A stretch of 64,000 nt of DNA from Methylobacillus sp. MM3 (GTDB lineage: Bacteria; Pseudomonadota; Gammaproteobacteria; Burkholderiales; Methylophilaceae), in contig NZ_LXTQ01000020.1 of NCBI RefSeq assembly GCF_001645185.1, forward strand, positions 124,001 through 188,000, written 5' to 3'. Shown in pieces: positions 45,002-53,683 of the stretch. The number at the start of each line of letters is the position of its first letter. Position 1 is the first letter of the stretch. The position numbers were made by a program, and so were the translations under genes. The notes below the pieces were generated by a model. It searched no databases and was not told the DNA's origin. It worked only from the letters and a program-made list of their open reading frames with translations.

Positions 45002-45033
45002 AAAAAGGCGATGCCGCGCGTGCAGCATCGCCC
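45002..45033 (-). terminator. Intrinsic terminator after bfr
   Basis: On the minus strand GGCGATGC / GCATCGCC pair (8 bp, ten-base loop) and TTTTTA follows at once. It begins 22 bp after the bfr stop. On the plus strand the same stem is followed after five bases by TTTTTT. Confidence 0.75.
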
Positions 45034-45054
45034 GGGATTTTTTGTGGCGGCGAA

Positions 45055-45534
45055 TCAGTCCGGCATCTCACCCAGCGCGGATTGCTGGTAGTTTTGCAGG
45101 CCCAGGCGTTCGATCAGGCCTATTTGCGTCTCCAGATAATCGATATGATCTTCGGTATCGTCCAGAATTTCGGTGAGGATGTCGCGCGAGACATAATCCT
45201 TCACCGATTCGCAGTAATGAATGGCGTCGATGTAATGTACCCGTCCGCCGATTTCCAGGTCGAGGTCGCATTTCATGCATTCTGGCACGTTCTCGCCTAT
45301 CAGCAGCTTGTTGAGGTCTTGCAGGTTGGGCAGGCCATCGAGGAACAGAATGCGCTCGATCAGTTTGTCCGCGTGCTTCATTTCTTCGATGGATTCTTCG
45401 TAAACTTTCTTGGCCAGCGCCATCAGGCCCCAATTCTTGTACATGCGCGCATGCAGGAAGTACTGGTTGATCGCCGTGAGTTCGAGGGTGAGCGCCTTGT
45501 TCAGGTGCTGGATGACTTTCTTGTCACCTTTCAT
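45055..45534 (-). CDS. bfr: Bacterioferritin with incomplete ferroxidase site
   Basis: 159 residues, usual length for bacterioferritin, a 24-mer iron store with haem between subunit pairs. The haem ligand M52 (EEMKHAD) and ferroxidase ligands E18, E51, H54, E94 and H130 are present, but the position of E127 is threonine (LDDTEDH). A CxxC pair (C86, C89 in ECMKCD) is extra. The start [13 protein letters not shown] at 45534 is the family start. It lies 84 bp after bfd, which reduces bacterioferritin for iron release. Confidence 0.95.
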   Translation of the reverse strand: MKGDKKVIQHLNKALTLELTAINQYFLHARMYKNWGLMALAKKVYEESIEEMKHADKLIERILFLDGLPNLQDLNKLLIGENVPECMKCDLDLEIGGRVHYIDAIHYCESVKDYVSRDILTEILDDTEDHIDYLETQIGLIERLGLQNYQQSALGEMPD

Positions 45535-45618
45535 GATGTGCCTCCGCAAATTGGGTATTAAACCCTCAGGATAGACCTGCTGGCCAGGGGAGGCAATAGC
45601 CGCAGAGGCTGGGAAAGT

Positions 45619-45825
45619 TTAGCCGTAAGCGACGGCGTTGTCGGAGGGCGATTGAACGCTGGTTTGCTGTTGACCGCGCAGAATGCCGAGCGCGCATTGT
45701 GAGCAGCGGCCGCACTCGGAAGCGACGCCAAGGCGTTGACGCAGTTCGCGCATCGAGCACGCGCCGTCGCAGATCGCATCGCGAATCTGGCTATCGGTTA
45801 CAGCACGGCAAACGCAAACGTACAT
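45619..45825 (-). CDS. bfd: Bacterioferritin-associated ferredoxin
   Basis: 68 residues. Four cysteines, CVC at 4-6 and CGRC at about 38-41, bind a [2Fe-2S] cluster (BFD-like fold), followed by an additional cysteine in QCALG. Bfd docks on bacterioferritin and reduces it so stored iron is released. A promoter with an overlapping Fur-like box lies just upstream, so iron starvation should raise expression. It is followed by bfr in the same direction. Confidence 0.95.
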   Translation of the reverse strand: MYVCVCRAVTDSQIRDAICDGACSMRELRQRLGVASECGRCSQCALGILRGQQQTSVQSPSDNAVAYG

Positions 45826-45827
45826 AC

Positions 45828-45860
45828 ATGCACCTTGAATGAGTGAAGCTCAAGGTGCAT
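45828..45860. repeat. 11-bp inverted repeat at the bfd transcription start
   Basis: ATGCACCTTGA (45828-45838) and TCAAGGTGCAT (45850-45860) are perfect inverted arms 11 bp apart. The inner arm carries AAGGTG, the likely ribosome site of bfd, and the outer arm overlaps the -10 box. It may be an operator, or a leader hairpin if transcription starts further upstream. Confidence 0.6.
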
Positions 45861-45890
45861 TTTATCTAAATGAGAATCGTTGTCAATACT
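45859..45890 (-). promoter_or_regulatory. bfd promoter with Fur-like box
   Basis: TTGACA (45886-45881) and TAAAAT (45864-45859) are 16 bp apart on the minus strand. The spacer and -35 overlap AATGAGAATCGTTGTCAAT, which resembles the Fur consensus built from GATAAT units. Confidence 0.65.
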
Positions 45891-45928
45891 ATTTGCAAAT
45901 CCGCGCGCAGCCAGTTACGGCGGATTTT

Positions 45929-46570
45929 TCAGATAACGCCGAATTCCGTTCGGTACCGCTCCACGGCCGGTTTGTAGGTTTGAAGTTCCGGCGCACCCTC
46001 CAGATAACGGATCAGGTCTGCCAGGCTGGCAATGCTGATGACCGGGATACCGTTGTCGCGCTGCACCTCCTGAACCGCGGAAAGCTCGCCCAGGCCGCGC
46101 TCCTGCCGGTCAATGGCGATGGCGACGCCGCATGGCGTGGCGCCTTGGCTGCGGATGATGTCCACGGATTCGCGCACGGATGTGCCGGCGGAAATCACGT
46201 CGTCCACAATCAATACATTGCCGGCCAATGGCGCGCCGACGATGGTGCCACCTTCGCCGTGATCCTTGGCTTCCTTGCGGTTGTAGGCGTAAGGAACGTT
46301 ATGGCCTTGGCGCGCCAGCGCAATCGCAATACTTGCGGCGAGCGTGATGCCCTTGTAGGCGGGGCCGAACAGCATGTCGAAGCGGATGCCGGATTTCAGG
46401 ATCGCGGCTGCGTAGAATTCGCCCAGCTTCATCAGGCTCTCGCCGTCGTTGAACAGGCCGGCGTTGAAAAAATACGGGCTCAGGCGGCCGGCCTTGGTCT
46501 TGAATTCGCCGAAACGCAAGACCTGCTTTTGGATCGCGAATTGGATAAACTGCTGGGTGAAATCTGACAT
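45929..46570 (-). CDS. pyrE: Orotate phosphoribosyltransferase
   Basis: 213 residues. It makes orotidine monophosphate from orotate and PRPP in pyrimidine synthesis. The PRPP-binding motif [17 protein letters not shown] appears as [17 protein letters not shown] (about 120-136), and the flexible loop [13 protein letters not shown] (about 96-108) is intact. It lies head to head with xthA, the ATG starts being 24 bp apart, and its 3' end faces the bfd promoter. Confidence 0.97.
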   Translation of the reverse strand: MSDFTQQFIQFAIQKQVLRFGEFKTKAGRLSPYFFNAGLFNDGESLMKLGEFYAAAILKSGIRFDMLFGPAYKGITLAASIAIALARQGHNVPYAYNRKEAKDHGEGGTIVGAPLAGNVLIVDDVISAGTSVRESVDIIRSQGATPCGVAIAIDRQERGLGELSAVQEVQRDNGIPVISIASLADLIRYLEGAPELQTYKPAVERYRTEFGVI

Positions 46571-46594
46571 TGGATTGATACCGAGAAAAACAAA

Positions 46595-47371
46595 TTGCTG
46601 CGAATTATATCGTTAAACCTCAATGGCATCCGATCCGCCACTACCAAGGGTCTCTTTCCCTGGCTGGAAAAGCAGGATGCCGACATCATCTGCATGCAGG
46701 AACTGAAAGCGCAGGCGCCGGACATGACGCGCGAAATGCTGCAGCCGGACGGCCTCTATGGCTATTTCCACTATGCCGAGAAAAAAGGCTACAGCGGCGT
46801 GGGCATTTATTCGAAACGCCAACCAGATGCCATTATCGAGGGCCTCGGCATGCCGGACATCGACGCCGAGGGACGCTACATTGAAGCGCAGTACGGCAAT
46901 CTGTCCGTGGTATCGCTGTATCTGCCTTCCGGTTCCAGCGGCGAAGAGCGGCAGACGGTGAAGTTCAGTGTGATGGAGCGCTTCCTGCCGCGCCTCATGG
47001 AACTCAAGGCGAGTGGGCGCGAGGTGGTCATCTGCGGTGACTGGAACATCGCACACTGCGAAATTGACCTCAAGAACTGGCGCGGCAACCGCAAAAACTC
47101 CGGTTTTCTGCCCGAAGAGCGGGCCTGGATGACGAGAATTTTCAGCGAACTGGGTTGGATCGACGTCTATCGCCGTCTCCACCCCGACACCACCGACGAG
47201 TGCTATACCTGGTGGAGCAACCGCGGGCAGGCGTGGGCGAAAAACGTAGGCTGGCGCATCGATTACCAGGTCGCCACGCCGACTATCGCGGGCAAGGCGG
47301 TTTCAACCAGCATCTACAAAACCGAGCGTTTCAGCGATCACGCGCCGCTTATCGTCGATTACGACCTGTAA
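46595..47371 (+). CDS. xthA: Exodeoxyribonuclease III
   Basis: 258 residues of the exonuclease III / AP endonuclease family. [16 protein letters not shown] (metal-binding glutamate), GDWNIAH and the C-terminal [12 protein letters not shown] are the catalytic signatures. It repairs abasic sites and 3' blocking groups. The start is a TTG at 46595 giving [14 protein letters not shown], the family N-terminus; no in-frame ATG lies near. It diverges from pyrE. Confidence 0.95.
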   Translation: MLRIISLNLNGIRSATTKGLFPWLEKQDADIICMQELKAQAPDMTREMLQPDGLYGYFHYAEKKGYSGVGIYSKRQPDAIIEGLGMPDIDAEGRYIEAQYGNLSVVSLYLPSGSSGEERQTVKFSVMERFLPRLMELKASGREVVICGDWNIAHCEIDLKNWRGNRKNSGFLPEERAWMTRIFSELGWIDVYRRLHPDTTDECYTWWSNRGQAWAKNVGWRIDYQVATPTIAGKAVSTSIYKTERFSDHAPLIVDYDL

Positions 47372-47449
47372 TCGGAGATAACTGCCCGGAAACATTCACT
47401 ATTTGATATGCTGTGAGCAGGCAATCATGGCGACGTTAAGGAGGCAGTG

Positions 47450-47722
47450 ATGGAAACCGACAAGACGCGGGTAATCATTTTGACCGGCCATTACCGTATC
47501 GTTGGGCATATCTCGGTTCTACCCGAGTCGCGGGTGACCGATTATATCTGCGAATCCAAGGAATTCATCGCCGTTACCGATGCCGAAATCTGGGATCACG
47601 ACCAACGCAAGGTTGCGGTGACCAGTTTCATGAATATCAACCGTGAGCATATCGAAATCATCATGCCGGAAGATTGCCTGACGCAAGGCATCGGTTTGCC
47701 GTTGCCGCACATGATCAGGTAG
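47450..47722 (+). CDS. Conserved small protein of unknown function (DUF6812-like)
   Basis: 90 residues. It begins METDKTRVIILTGHYRIVGH and contains RVTDYICESKEFIAVTDAEI and a C-terminal INREHIEIIMPED, a compact all-beta pattern reminiscent of DUF6812 proteins (tentative). AAGGAGG lies five bases before ATG 47450, a very strong ribosome site that decides the start over GTG 47447. It follows xthA by 78 bp and overlaps the tail of the convergent gene by eight bases. Confidence 0.75.
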   Translation: METDKTRVIILTGHYRIVGHISVLPESRVTDYICESKEFIAVTDAEIWDHDQRKVAVTSFMNINREHIEIIMPEDCLTQGIGLPLPHMIR

Positions 47723-48497
47723 TGCAAAGCGGGCGCGATACCGCTTGCAATACCTCTCCCGTTGCGGTGTTTTGCACAAAGGCAGCAAGCCCCAGCGATT
47801 CCGGATTCCATTCCTTATCCAGCTTGATTTCATGCCGCCATGAGGTGGGGGATTTTCCGTTCAACGCAAACGGTCCTAGCCATTTGCGTACGACAAAGTC
47901 GTGATGCAGTATGGAACCGGCATTTTCGCCTCGCTTGACGACGCTGGTCAGGTTGTTTTCATACAGCGCAAAAAAGAGTGCATGATTCCCTTCCTGCGTA
48001 TTCTGCGCGGCGATGGAAACATCGAGAGTGCCGAGCCTCGGCTGTTTGAGCGTCAGACGAATGGTGGCTTGAGCGGCAGAGTTGTTGGTTGCAGCCAATT
48101 CGCGTTCGAAGTGCCCAGAATTTCTCCAATTGCGGAAATCGCGCCCGTTAAGCATGACTTGCGGCGTATAAACCACAGTGGAATTGCCCAGCCGTGCCAT
48201 TTGACGTTGGCGCTCTGAAAACTCCGGCTGGGCAAAGCGGTCGCGCCAGCCGATGTAATCCCAGTAGTCCACATGCAAGGCCAGCGGGACGACGCGTTCG
48301 CTGTTGACACCTTTTGCTGCAAGACCGCTCAACCAGCGATCGGCAGGCGGGCAACTGCTGCATCCTTCGGAAGTATAAAGTTCCAGCAGCGCAACAGGGC
48401 TCGTTCCGCTGCTGACGCTGCATTCTGCAGGTGCTCCTGCGGCCGCGATTGGCAACAGTGACATCAGGCAAGCGCAAAGGATATGGCGTATAGGCAT
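47715..48497 (-). CDS. DUF1223 thioredoxin-fold exported protein
   Basis: 260 residues with a signal peptide (about 1-21, ending AAAGA). The mature protein opens with LLELYTSEGCSSCPPADRWL, the DUF1223 signature with a CxxC pair (C46, C49) in a thioredoxin-like fold, and continues with LHVDYWDYIGWRDRFA and YTPQVMLNGR. It is probably a periplasmic disulfide or redox protein of unknown partner. Convergent with the preceding small gene and divergent from ampG. Confidence 0.88.
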   Translation of the reverse strand: MPIRHILCACLMSLLPIAAAGAPAECSVSSGTSPVALLELYTSEGCSSCPPADRWLSGLAAKGVNSERVVPLALHVDYWDYIGWRDRFAQPEFSERQRQMARLGNSTVVYTPQVMLNGRDFRNWRNSGHFERELAATNNSAAQATIRLTLKQPRLGTLDVSIAAQNTQEGNHALFFALYENNLTSVVKRGENAGSILHHDFVVRKWLGPFALNGKSPTSWRHEIKLDKEWNPESLGLAAFVQNTATGEVLQAVSRPLCTT

Positions 48498-48614
48498 GGC
48501 ACGCTCCAGTCTTTGTCTTTAGTCGTGCCGGGACGTCCGTCCTTACATTTACGCCGATACCGGCTGCGGCCGGCATTCGGTATCATGCGGGATCAACATA
48601 CAAGCACCTCACCG

Positions 48615-49847
48615 ATGAAGCCCTATCTCGATATTTTCCGCAATCGCCGCATCGCCGTGATCTTTCTGCTGGGCTTTTCTTCCGGCCTGCCACTGGCGCT
48701 GACCAGTGGCACCTTGCAGGCCTGGATGACGGTGTCGGGCGTCGATCTCGCCACCATCGGCATTTTCACGCTGGTGGGCCTGCCCTACACCTGGAAGTTC
48801 CTGTGGGCGCCGCTGATGGATCGCTTCGTGCCGCCCTGGCTGGGACGCCGCCGCGGCTGGATCGCGAGCATGCAGTTGGCGCTGATGGTGTCGATTGCCT
48901 TCATGGGCTCGCTGAATCCCGCCAACGCTCCGTGGGCGCTGGCGGCGCTGGCGTTGATCGTCGCTTTCACTTCCGCATCGCAGGATGTGGTGTTCGACGC
49001 CTATCGCACCGATGTGCTGCAGCCCGCAGAGCGCGGTGCCGGCGCTGCGGTTTCGGTGCTCGGCTACCGACTGGCGATGCTGGTGTCGGGCGCGCTGGCA
49101 TTGATCATCGCTGACCAGATCGGCTGGCAGCATACCTACTGGCTGATGGCGGGATTGATGGGGCTGGCGGTGCTTGCGACATTGTGGGGGCCGGAGCCGG
49201 ATGGCCATATCCAGCCGCCGCGAACCCTGACGGAAGCCGTGGTCGAACCATTACGCGAGTTCTTTTCCCGCAACGGCGCCTGGGGCCTGTTGCTGCTGAT
49301 CGTGCTATACAAACTGGGCGACGCCTTCGCCGGTTCGCTGACCACGGCCTTTCTGATTCGTGGCGTCGAATTTACTCCGACCGAAGTCGGCGCCATCAAC
49401 AAAGGCATGGGGTTGATCGCTACGCTCTTCGGGGTCGTCGCCGGCGGCGCGTTGATGGCAAAGTTGGGCCTGTTCCGCTCGTTGCTGCTATTCGGCGTGC
49501 TGCAGGCTATTTCCAATCTTACCTTCATGTGGCTGGCCGCTGCCGGCAAGGATTACGGTTTGATGGTGCTCGCGGTCGGTTTCGAAAATCTCGCCGGCGG
49601 AATGGGTACCGCCGCCTTCGTGGCGCTCTTGATGAGCATGTGCGATCACCGTTTCACCGCCAGTCAATATGCCCTGCTTTCCGCACTCGCGGCGGTCGGG
49701 CGCGTCTATGTCGGGCCTTCTTCCGGCTACCTGGTCGAGGCCGTCGGCTGGACGACATTCTTCGGTTTTACTTTTATCGCCGCGCTGCCGGGCTTGGGTT
49801 TGCTCTGGCTGATGCGCGGCCGCCTAGAGGCCTTGGGCCGTGCCTGA
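48615..49847 (+). CDS. ampG: AmpG-family muropeptide MFS transporter
   Basis: 410 residues with twelve predicted membrane spans. FLLGFSSGLPLALTSGTLQA (start of helix 1), PYTWKFLWAPLMDR and the SASQDVVFDAYRTDVL segment in helix 5 are typical of AmpG permeases, which import anhydromuropeptides for wall recycling. The start at 48615 (MKPYLDIFRNRR) is set by the family; an open frame of 44 more codons upstream is non-conserved. The next gene starts within its last codons. Confidence 0.9.
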   Translation: MKPYLDIFRNRRIAVIFLLGFSSGLPLALTSGTLQAWMTVSGVDLATIGIFTLVGLPYTWKFLWAPLMDRFVPPWLGRRRGWIASMQLALMVSIAFMGSLNPANAPWALAALALIVAFTSASQDVVFDAYRTDVLQPAERGAGAAVSVLGYRLAMLVSGALALIIADQIGWQHTYWLMAGLMGLAVLATLWGPEPDGHIQPPRTLTEAVVEPLREFFSRNGAWGLLLLIVLYKLGDAFAGSLTTAFLIRGVEFTPTEVGAINKGMGLIATLFGVVAGGALMAKLGLFRSLLLFGVLQAISNLTFMWLAAAGKDYGLMVLAVGFENLAGGMGTAAFVALLMSMCDHRFTASQYALLSALAAVGRVYVGPSSGYLVEAVGWTTFFGFTFIAALPGLGLLWLMRGRLEALGRA

Positions 49848-50505
49848 GCTTAGCCTGATTTCCGCGGTGCTGGTCGGCCTGCTCGGCGGCGGCCATTGTG
49901 CCGGCATGTGCGGCGGGATCGTCAGTGCGGTTAGCCTTTCTTTGCCGGGCCAGAAACCCAAGGTCGGATATCACTTCAGTTACAACGCCGGGCGGATCGC
50001 GAGCTATGCCCTGGCTGGCGTTCTGGCCGGGTTGCTGGGCTCTTCCAGTTTGTTCCTCAATCATCTGATGCCGGTTGAAAAGCCGCTGTACCTGCTATCG
50101 AACCTGATGCTGATCGCACTGGGCCTCTATCTGGCGGGTTGGTGGCGGGGCGTGCTGGTGCTGGAGCGAGCCGGCGGTGCATTCTGGAAGAGGATTCAGC
50201 CGTTATCGAAGCATTTCCTGCCGGTGCTGACCTGGCGTCAGGCGTTTGTGCTTGGGTTGCTCTGGGGCTGGCTGCCGTGCGGTCTTGTCTATAGCGTGCT
50301 CGTCGCGGCGTTGGCGACGGGCAGTGCCTTGGAGGGTGGAGCCTTGATGCTGGCATTCGGGTTGGGAACCTTGCCTGCGTTGCTGGCAATGGGGATGGCC
50401 GCGGTCAGGCTGAAGGGGTTTCTGCAACATCTCTGGGTACGGCGAGGTAGCGGTCTTCTGGTGCTGACCTTCGGTGTGGTCGGATTGGTGCGGCTGTTCG
50501 TATGA
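49840..50505 (+). CDS. Sulfite exporter TauE/SafE family membrane protein
   Basis: 221 residues with six membrane spans. The first span carries GGGHCAGMCGG, the Cys/His pattern of the UreH/SafE-like subgroup often found beside cytochrome oxidase and copper genes. A second half-repeat contains LLWGWLPCGLVYS. A metal or sulfur-anion transport role is inferred from the family. It starts with GTG at 49840, overlapping ampG by eight bases, so the two are probably translated together. Confidence 0.85.
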   Translation: MPELSLISAVLVGLLGGGHCAGMCGGIVSAVSLSLPGQKPKVGYHFSYNAGRIASYALAGVLAGLLGSSSLFLNHLMPVEKPLYLLSNLMLIALGLYLAGWWRGVLVLERAGGAFWKRIQPLSKHFLPVLTWRQAFVLGLLWGWLPCGLVYSVLVAALATGSALEGGALMLAFGLGTLPALLAMGMAAVRLKGFLQHLWVRRGSGLLVLTFGVVGLVRLFV

Positions 50506-50620
50506 AGTCGACTTGCAAGCAGGTCAATCCGGAACAACGCAGCGTTTATCCGGGAGTCAGCAGTCAATCAACTGCCGCCGGATTCCGGATTTTTCCTGCG
50601 GCAGCCCCGGAAATGACGAC

Positions 50621-51256
50621 TCAGGTGTTATTACCTAAACGATACATCGCCAGGCTACCCAGGATATTGGGCAGCAGGCTGACCGGCTTGCCATCTGTCA
50701 GCACCAGTCGCTCGGTGACCCGGATATTGTGGTCGCGGCAGAAATTATCGAAATCGCTGATGGTGCACAGATGCACATTGGGCGTGTCATACCACTGGTA
50801 AGGCAGATTGCGCGACACCGGCATGTTGCCGGTTATCAGCTGGATGCGATGTCTCCAGTAGCCGAAGTTGGGGAAAGTCACGACGACTTCCTTGCCGACG
50901 CGCAGCATGTCCATCACGATACCTTCGGTGTTGTGCATCGCCTGCAAGGTCTGCGACAGGATCACCACATCGAACGATTGCGCCTCGAATCCCGACAGGC
51001 CGGCTTCCAGATCCATCTGGATGACATTGACGCCATTTTTCACGCAAGCCAGAACATTCGCGTCGGCGCGTTCGACGCCATAACCGCGCACATTCAGCGT
51101 ATCGCGCAAATAGCCCAGCAACGCGCCGTCGCCGCAACCGAGGTCGAGCACCTTGGCGCCGGGGGCTACCCAGCGGGCAATAGCGGCGAAATCGCGGCGT
51201 TCGGAAGCGGCCTCGGCGAAATGAGTATGCGCTTGTGCGGGTGTGTGCGTGCTCAT
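50621..51256 (-). CDS. metW: Methionine biosynthesis protein MetW
   Basis: 211 residues. A class-I SAM-methyltransferase-like fold with VLDLGCGDGALLGYL (about 36-50) and VVILSQTLQAMHN. MetW is required with MetX for homoserine acylation in many proteobacteria. The ATG at 51256 overlaps the metX TGA by one base, preceded by GGAGGTGC, so translation is coupled. The pair metX-metW is standard in betaproteobacteria. Confidence 0.95.
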   Translation of the reverse strand: MSTHTPAQAHTHFAEAASERRDFAAIARWVAPGAKVLDLGCGDGALLGYLRDTLNVRGYGVERADANVLACVKNGVNVIQMDLEAGLSGFEAQSFDVVILSQTLQAMHNTEGIVMDMLRVGKEVVVTFPNFGYWRHRIQLITGNMPVSRNLPYQWYDTPNVHLCTISDFDNFCRDHNIRVTERLVLTDGKPVSLLPNILGSLAMYRLGNNT

Positions 51257-52395
51257 CACTTGGCACCTCCGAACTCGATGTTTTCCAGATAGGCGCGCAC
51301 TACCGCGTGATAGTGCGGATCGGGCATCAGAAAGGCGTCGTGGCCATGGGCGGCGGTGAGTTCCGCGTAGCTCACGGTCAGCTCGTTATCCAGCAGTGCC
51401 TTGACGATCTCGCGTGAGCGGCCGGTAGAGAAGCGCCAGTCGCTGGTGAACGAAACCACCAGGAAATCTGCCTTGGCCTTGGCCAGCGCCGCACTCAGGT
51501 CGCCGTTGAACTCGACAGCCGGATCGAAATAATCCAGTGCGCGCGTCATGCGCAGATAGGTGTTGGCGTCGAAGGTTTCGGCGAATTTGTCGCCCTGGTA
51601 GCGCAAATACGATTCCATTTCGAATTCGACGTCGAAGCTGTACTTGATCTCGTCATGCTTCATCTTGCGGCCGAATTTGGCACCCATCGCATCGTCCGAC
51701 AGATAGGTGATATGGCCTAGCATGCGTGCGATACGCAGGCCGCGGCGCGGTACGACGCCGTGCTCGTAGTAATCGCCGCCGTAAAACTCGGGGTCGGTGA
51801 TGATGGCCTGGCGTGCGACCTCATTGAATGCCATGTTCTGCGCCGTGAGGTTGGGCGCCGCGGCGATGACCAGCGCGTTCTTTACGCGGTCGGGGTAAGT
51901 CAGCGCCCACTGCAAGGCCTGCATGCCGCCCAGGCTACCGCCGACGATGGCCGCAAAGCTTTCGATGCCGAGGTAGTCGGCCAGTCGGGCCTGCGAAGCT
52001 ACCCAGTCGTCGACGGTGACAACTGGAAACGCCGAGCCCCACGGTTTTCCGGTCGCCGGGTTGATCGTCTTCGGCCCGGTGGAGCCGCTGCATCCGCCAA
52101 GATTGTTGACGCCGATCACGAAAAAGCGATTCGTATCCAGCGGCTTGCCGGGGCCTATCATGTTGTCCCACCAGCCGGGATATTTGTCGTCTTCTCTGTA
52201 TTTGCCGGCCACGTGGTGCGTGCCGGAAAGCGCGTGGCAGATCAGGACGGCGTTGGATTTGTCGGCGTTGAGCGTGCCGTAAGTTTCAAAGACGAGGTCA
52301 TAGGCAGGCAGCACCGCGCCACTCTTGAGCGTGAGCGGTTCGGAGAAATGCGCGGTTTGCGGAGCGACGATCCCGACAGATGATAATTCAGACAT
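51256..52395 (-). CDS. metX: Homoserine O-acyltransferase
   Basis: 379 residues of the alpha/beta-hydrolase fold. The nucleophile serine is in [15 protein letters not shown], with the acid in [15 protein letters not shown] and the histidine in [12 protein letters not shown]. It acylates homoserine (acetyl or succinyl) for methionine synthesis; MetX enzymes in metXW operons often use succinyl-CoA, which cannot be decided here. The ATG at 52395 lies 22 bp from the divergent start of the carbonic-anhydrase-like gene. Confidence 0.95.
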   Translation of the reverse strand: MSELSSVGIVAPQTAHFSEPLTLKSGAVLPAYDLVFETYGTLNADKSNAVLICHALSGTHHVAGKYREDDKYPGWWDNMIGPGKPLDTNRFFVIGVNNLGGCSGSTGPKTINPATGKPWGSAFPVVTVDDWVASQARLADYLGIESFAAIVGGSLGGMQALQWALTYPDRVKNALVIAAAPNLTAQNMAFNEVARQAIITDPEFYGGDYYEHGVVPRRGLRIARMLGHITYLSDDAMGAKFGRKMKHDEIKYSFDVEFEMESYLRYQGDKFAETFDANTYLRMTRALDYFDPAVEFNGDLSAALAKAKADFLVVSFTSDWRFSTGRSREIVKALLDNELTVSYAELTAAHGHDAFLMPDPHYHAVVRAYLENIEFGGAK

Positions 52396-52400
52396 GGCGC

Positions 52401-52412
52401 GATTATACTATG
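52401..52412. promoter_or_regulatory. Overlapping face-to-face -10 boxes between metX and the carbonic-anhydrase-like gene
   Basis: GATTATACTA reads TATAAT on the minus strand (52407-52402, seven bases before the metX ATG) and TATACT on the plus strand (52404-52409, eight bases before ATG 52418). Either transcript would be nearly leaderless. No good -35 box is visible for either. Confidence 0.4.
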
Positions 52413-52417
52413 GCCTT

Positions 52418-52966
52418 ATGCACGCCGCGCTCCCTCCCAATATTGCTTCCTATCAAGGCATCGCGCCGCAAATCGGCGCGGGCGTTTACATTCATCCCGG
52501 CGCCTGCGTCATCGGCGACGTGGTGCTGGGCGAGGATGTGTCCGTCTGGCCGGGCGCGGTGATACGCGGCGACGTCAACCATATCCGCATCGGCGCCGGC
52601 TCCAACATTCAGGACGCCAGCGTGCTCCACGTCAGCCACAAATCTAGCTGGGATCCGAACGGTTCGCCACTTATCATCGGCAACAACGTTACCATCGGGC
52701 ACAAGGTGATCCTGCACGGATGCACCATTGCCGATGAATGTCTTATAGGCATGGGCGCCATCGTGATGGACAAGGTGATCATCGAGCCGCGCGTGTTGCT
52801 CGGCGCGGGCAGTCTGGTGCCGGAAGGACGCGTGCTGGAAAGCGGTCATCTTTATCTTGGCAGTCCGGCACGCAAGGTGCGGCCGCTGTCGGAGCGCGAA
52901 CTGGCGCATTTCATGTATTCCGCCCAGCATTACATTCGCTTGAAAAACAACTACATGGCGGTATGA
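52418..52966 (+). CDS. Gamma-carbonic-anhydrase-like protein, left-handed beta-helix
   Basis: 182 residues. Hexapeptide repeats (IGDVVLGEDVSVWPGAVIRG, IRIGAGSNIQDASVLHVSH, IIGNNVTIGHKVILHGCTI) wind a left-handed beta-helix; the metal histidines fall in LHVSH and the GHKVILHG segment. It resembles YrdA/CaiE-type gamma-class carbonic anhydrase homologues. The start at ATG 52418 (MHAALPPNIASYQGIAPQIG) fits the family; a longer frame overlaps metX. True carbonic anhydrase activity is unproved for this branch. Confidence 0.88.
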   Translation: MHAALPPNIASYQGIAPQIGAGVYIHPGACVIGDVVLGEDVSVWPGAVIRGDVNHIRIGAGSNIQDASVLHVSHKSSWDPNGSPLIIGNNVTIGHKVILHGCTIADECLIGMGAIVMDKVIIEPRVLLGAGSLVPEGRVLESGHLYLGSPARKVRPLSERELAHFMYSAQHYIRLKNNYMAV

Positions 52967-52995
52967 ATCGGGCGCGTGGCGCGTCTAATTCGGAG

Positions 52996-53001
52996 TATAA
53001 T
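52996..53001 (+). promoter_or_regulatory. Consensus -10 box upstream of an unknown gene
   Basis: TATAAT preceded by GGAG and 33 bases before the ATG at 53035. The -35 region is poor. Confidence 0.4.
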
Positions 53002-53034
53002 CCCCGATTGATTTCAAACTCCAAGGAATTCCCC

Positions 53035-53601
53035 ATGCGCATGGAAGTTCACGTGCACGGCTACATCGAACTCGTCGAAGGCGTTAGCAAGCGCCAGGTA
53101 GAAGGCGCGCTGCGCCCGCTGCTGCAATACCTCGATGCGGAACATCTGAACGAGGTGCAGAGCCTGGAGCCGGATCAGCCCGGTTTTGCGTTCAATGACC
53201 GCAATTACGGCCTGGAAATGTGCTGCACGCTGGAAGTCGGCCGCAATTTCTTCTCGTCGCTGGAATCCTCGATGCATGCGCTCGGCCGCCTGGTGGAAAC
53301 CGCGACAGCCATCGAAGTCATCCTCTATCACGAGGACGGCCGAGACGAAACGCAGCTCATGTTCGTCGGCCCGACGCCTGCCGCGATTCTCGATGCGCAG
53401 CGCCGCCGCATGGTGGAGGATGTCTCCAATCTGCTGTCGCGCCATTTCAAGCAGGATGATGTTGACGAAGTCGCCAAGCTGATCGGCGATCTGTTCCGCC
53501 GCGAACAAGGCAAGGCGACCCCGGCGGCGCCGGCGCAGGAGCCGGAAGACCCTACCACAGTGCAGATTCCCGGCGAACCGGGACGACATCGCCTGCATTG
53601 A
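53035..53601 (+). CDS. Conserved protein of unknown function
   Basis: 188 residues beginning MRMEVHVHGYIELVEGVSKR. The middle (FNDRNYGLEMCCTLEVGRNF, LGRLVETATAIEVILYHEDG) looks like a mixed alpha/beta domain, and the C-terminus is helical followed by a Pro-rich, unstructured tail. I do not recognise a function; the impression is of a conserved betaproteobacterial family. AAGGAA lies six bases before the ATG and a TATAAT at 52996-53001 about 34 bp before it. It stands alone between the carbonic-anhydrase-like gene and prmC. Confidence 0.75.
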   Translation: MRMEVHVHGYIELVEGVSKRQVEGALRPLLQYLDAEHLNEVQSLEPDQPGFAFNDRNYGLEMCCTLEVGRNFFSSLESSMHALGRLVETATAIEVILYHEDGRDETQLMFVGPTPAAILDAQRRRMVEDVSNLLSRHFKQDDVDEVAKLIGDLFRREQGKATPAAPAQEPEDPTTVQIPGEPGRHRLH

Positions 53602-53683
53602 TTTTGCTGCGGCGGATGCGTGCAGTTATCCGCTGAATGTCAGGCAAATACAGCGGATACACCGGCCTTCGGATTTATCCGTC

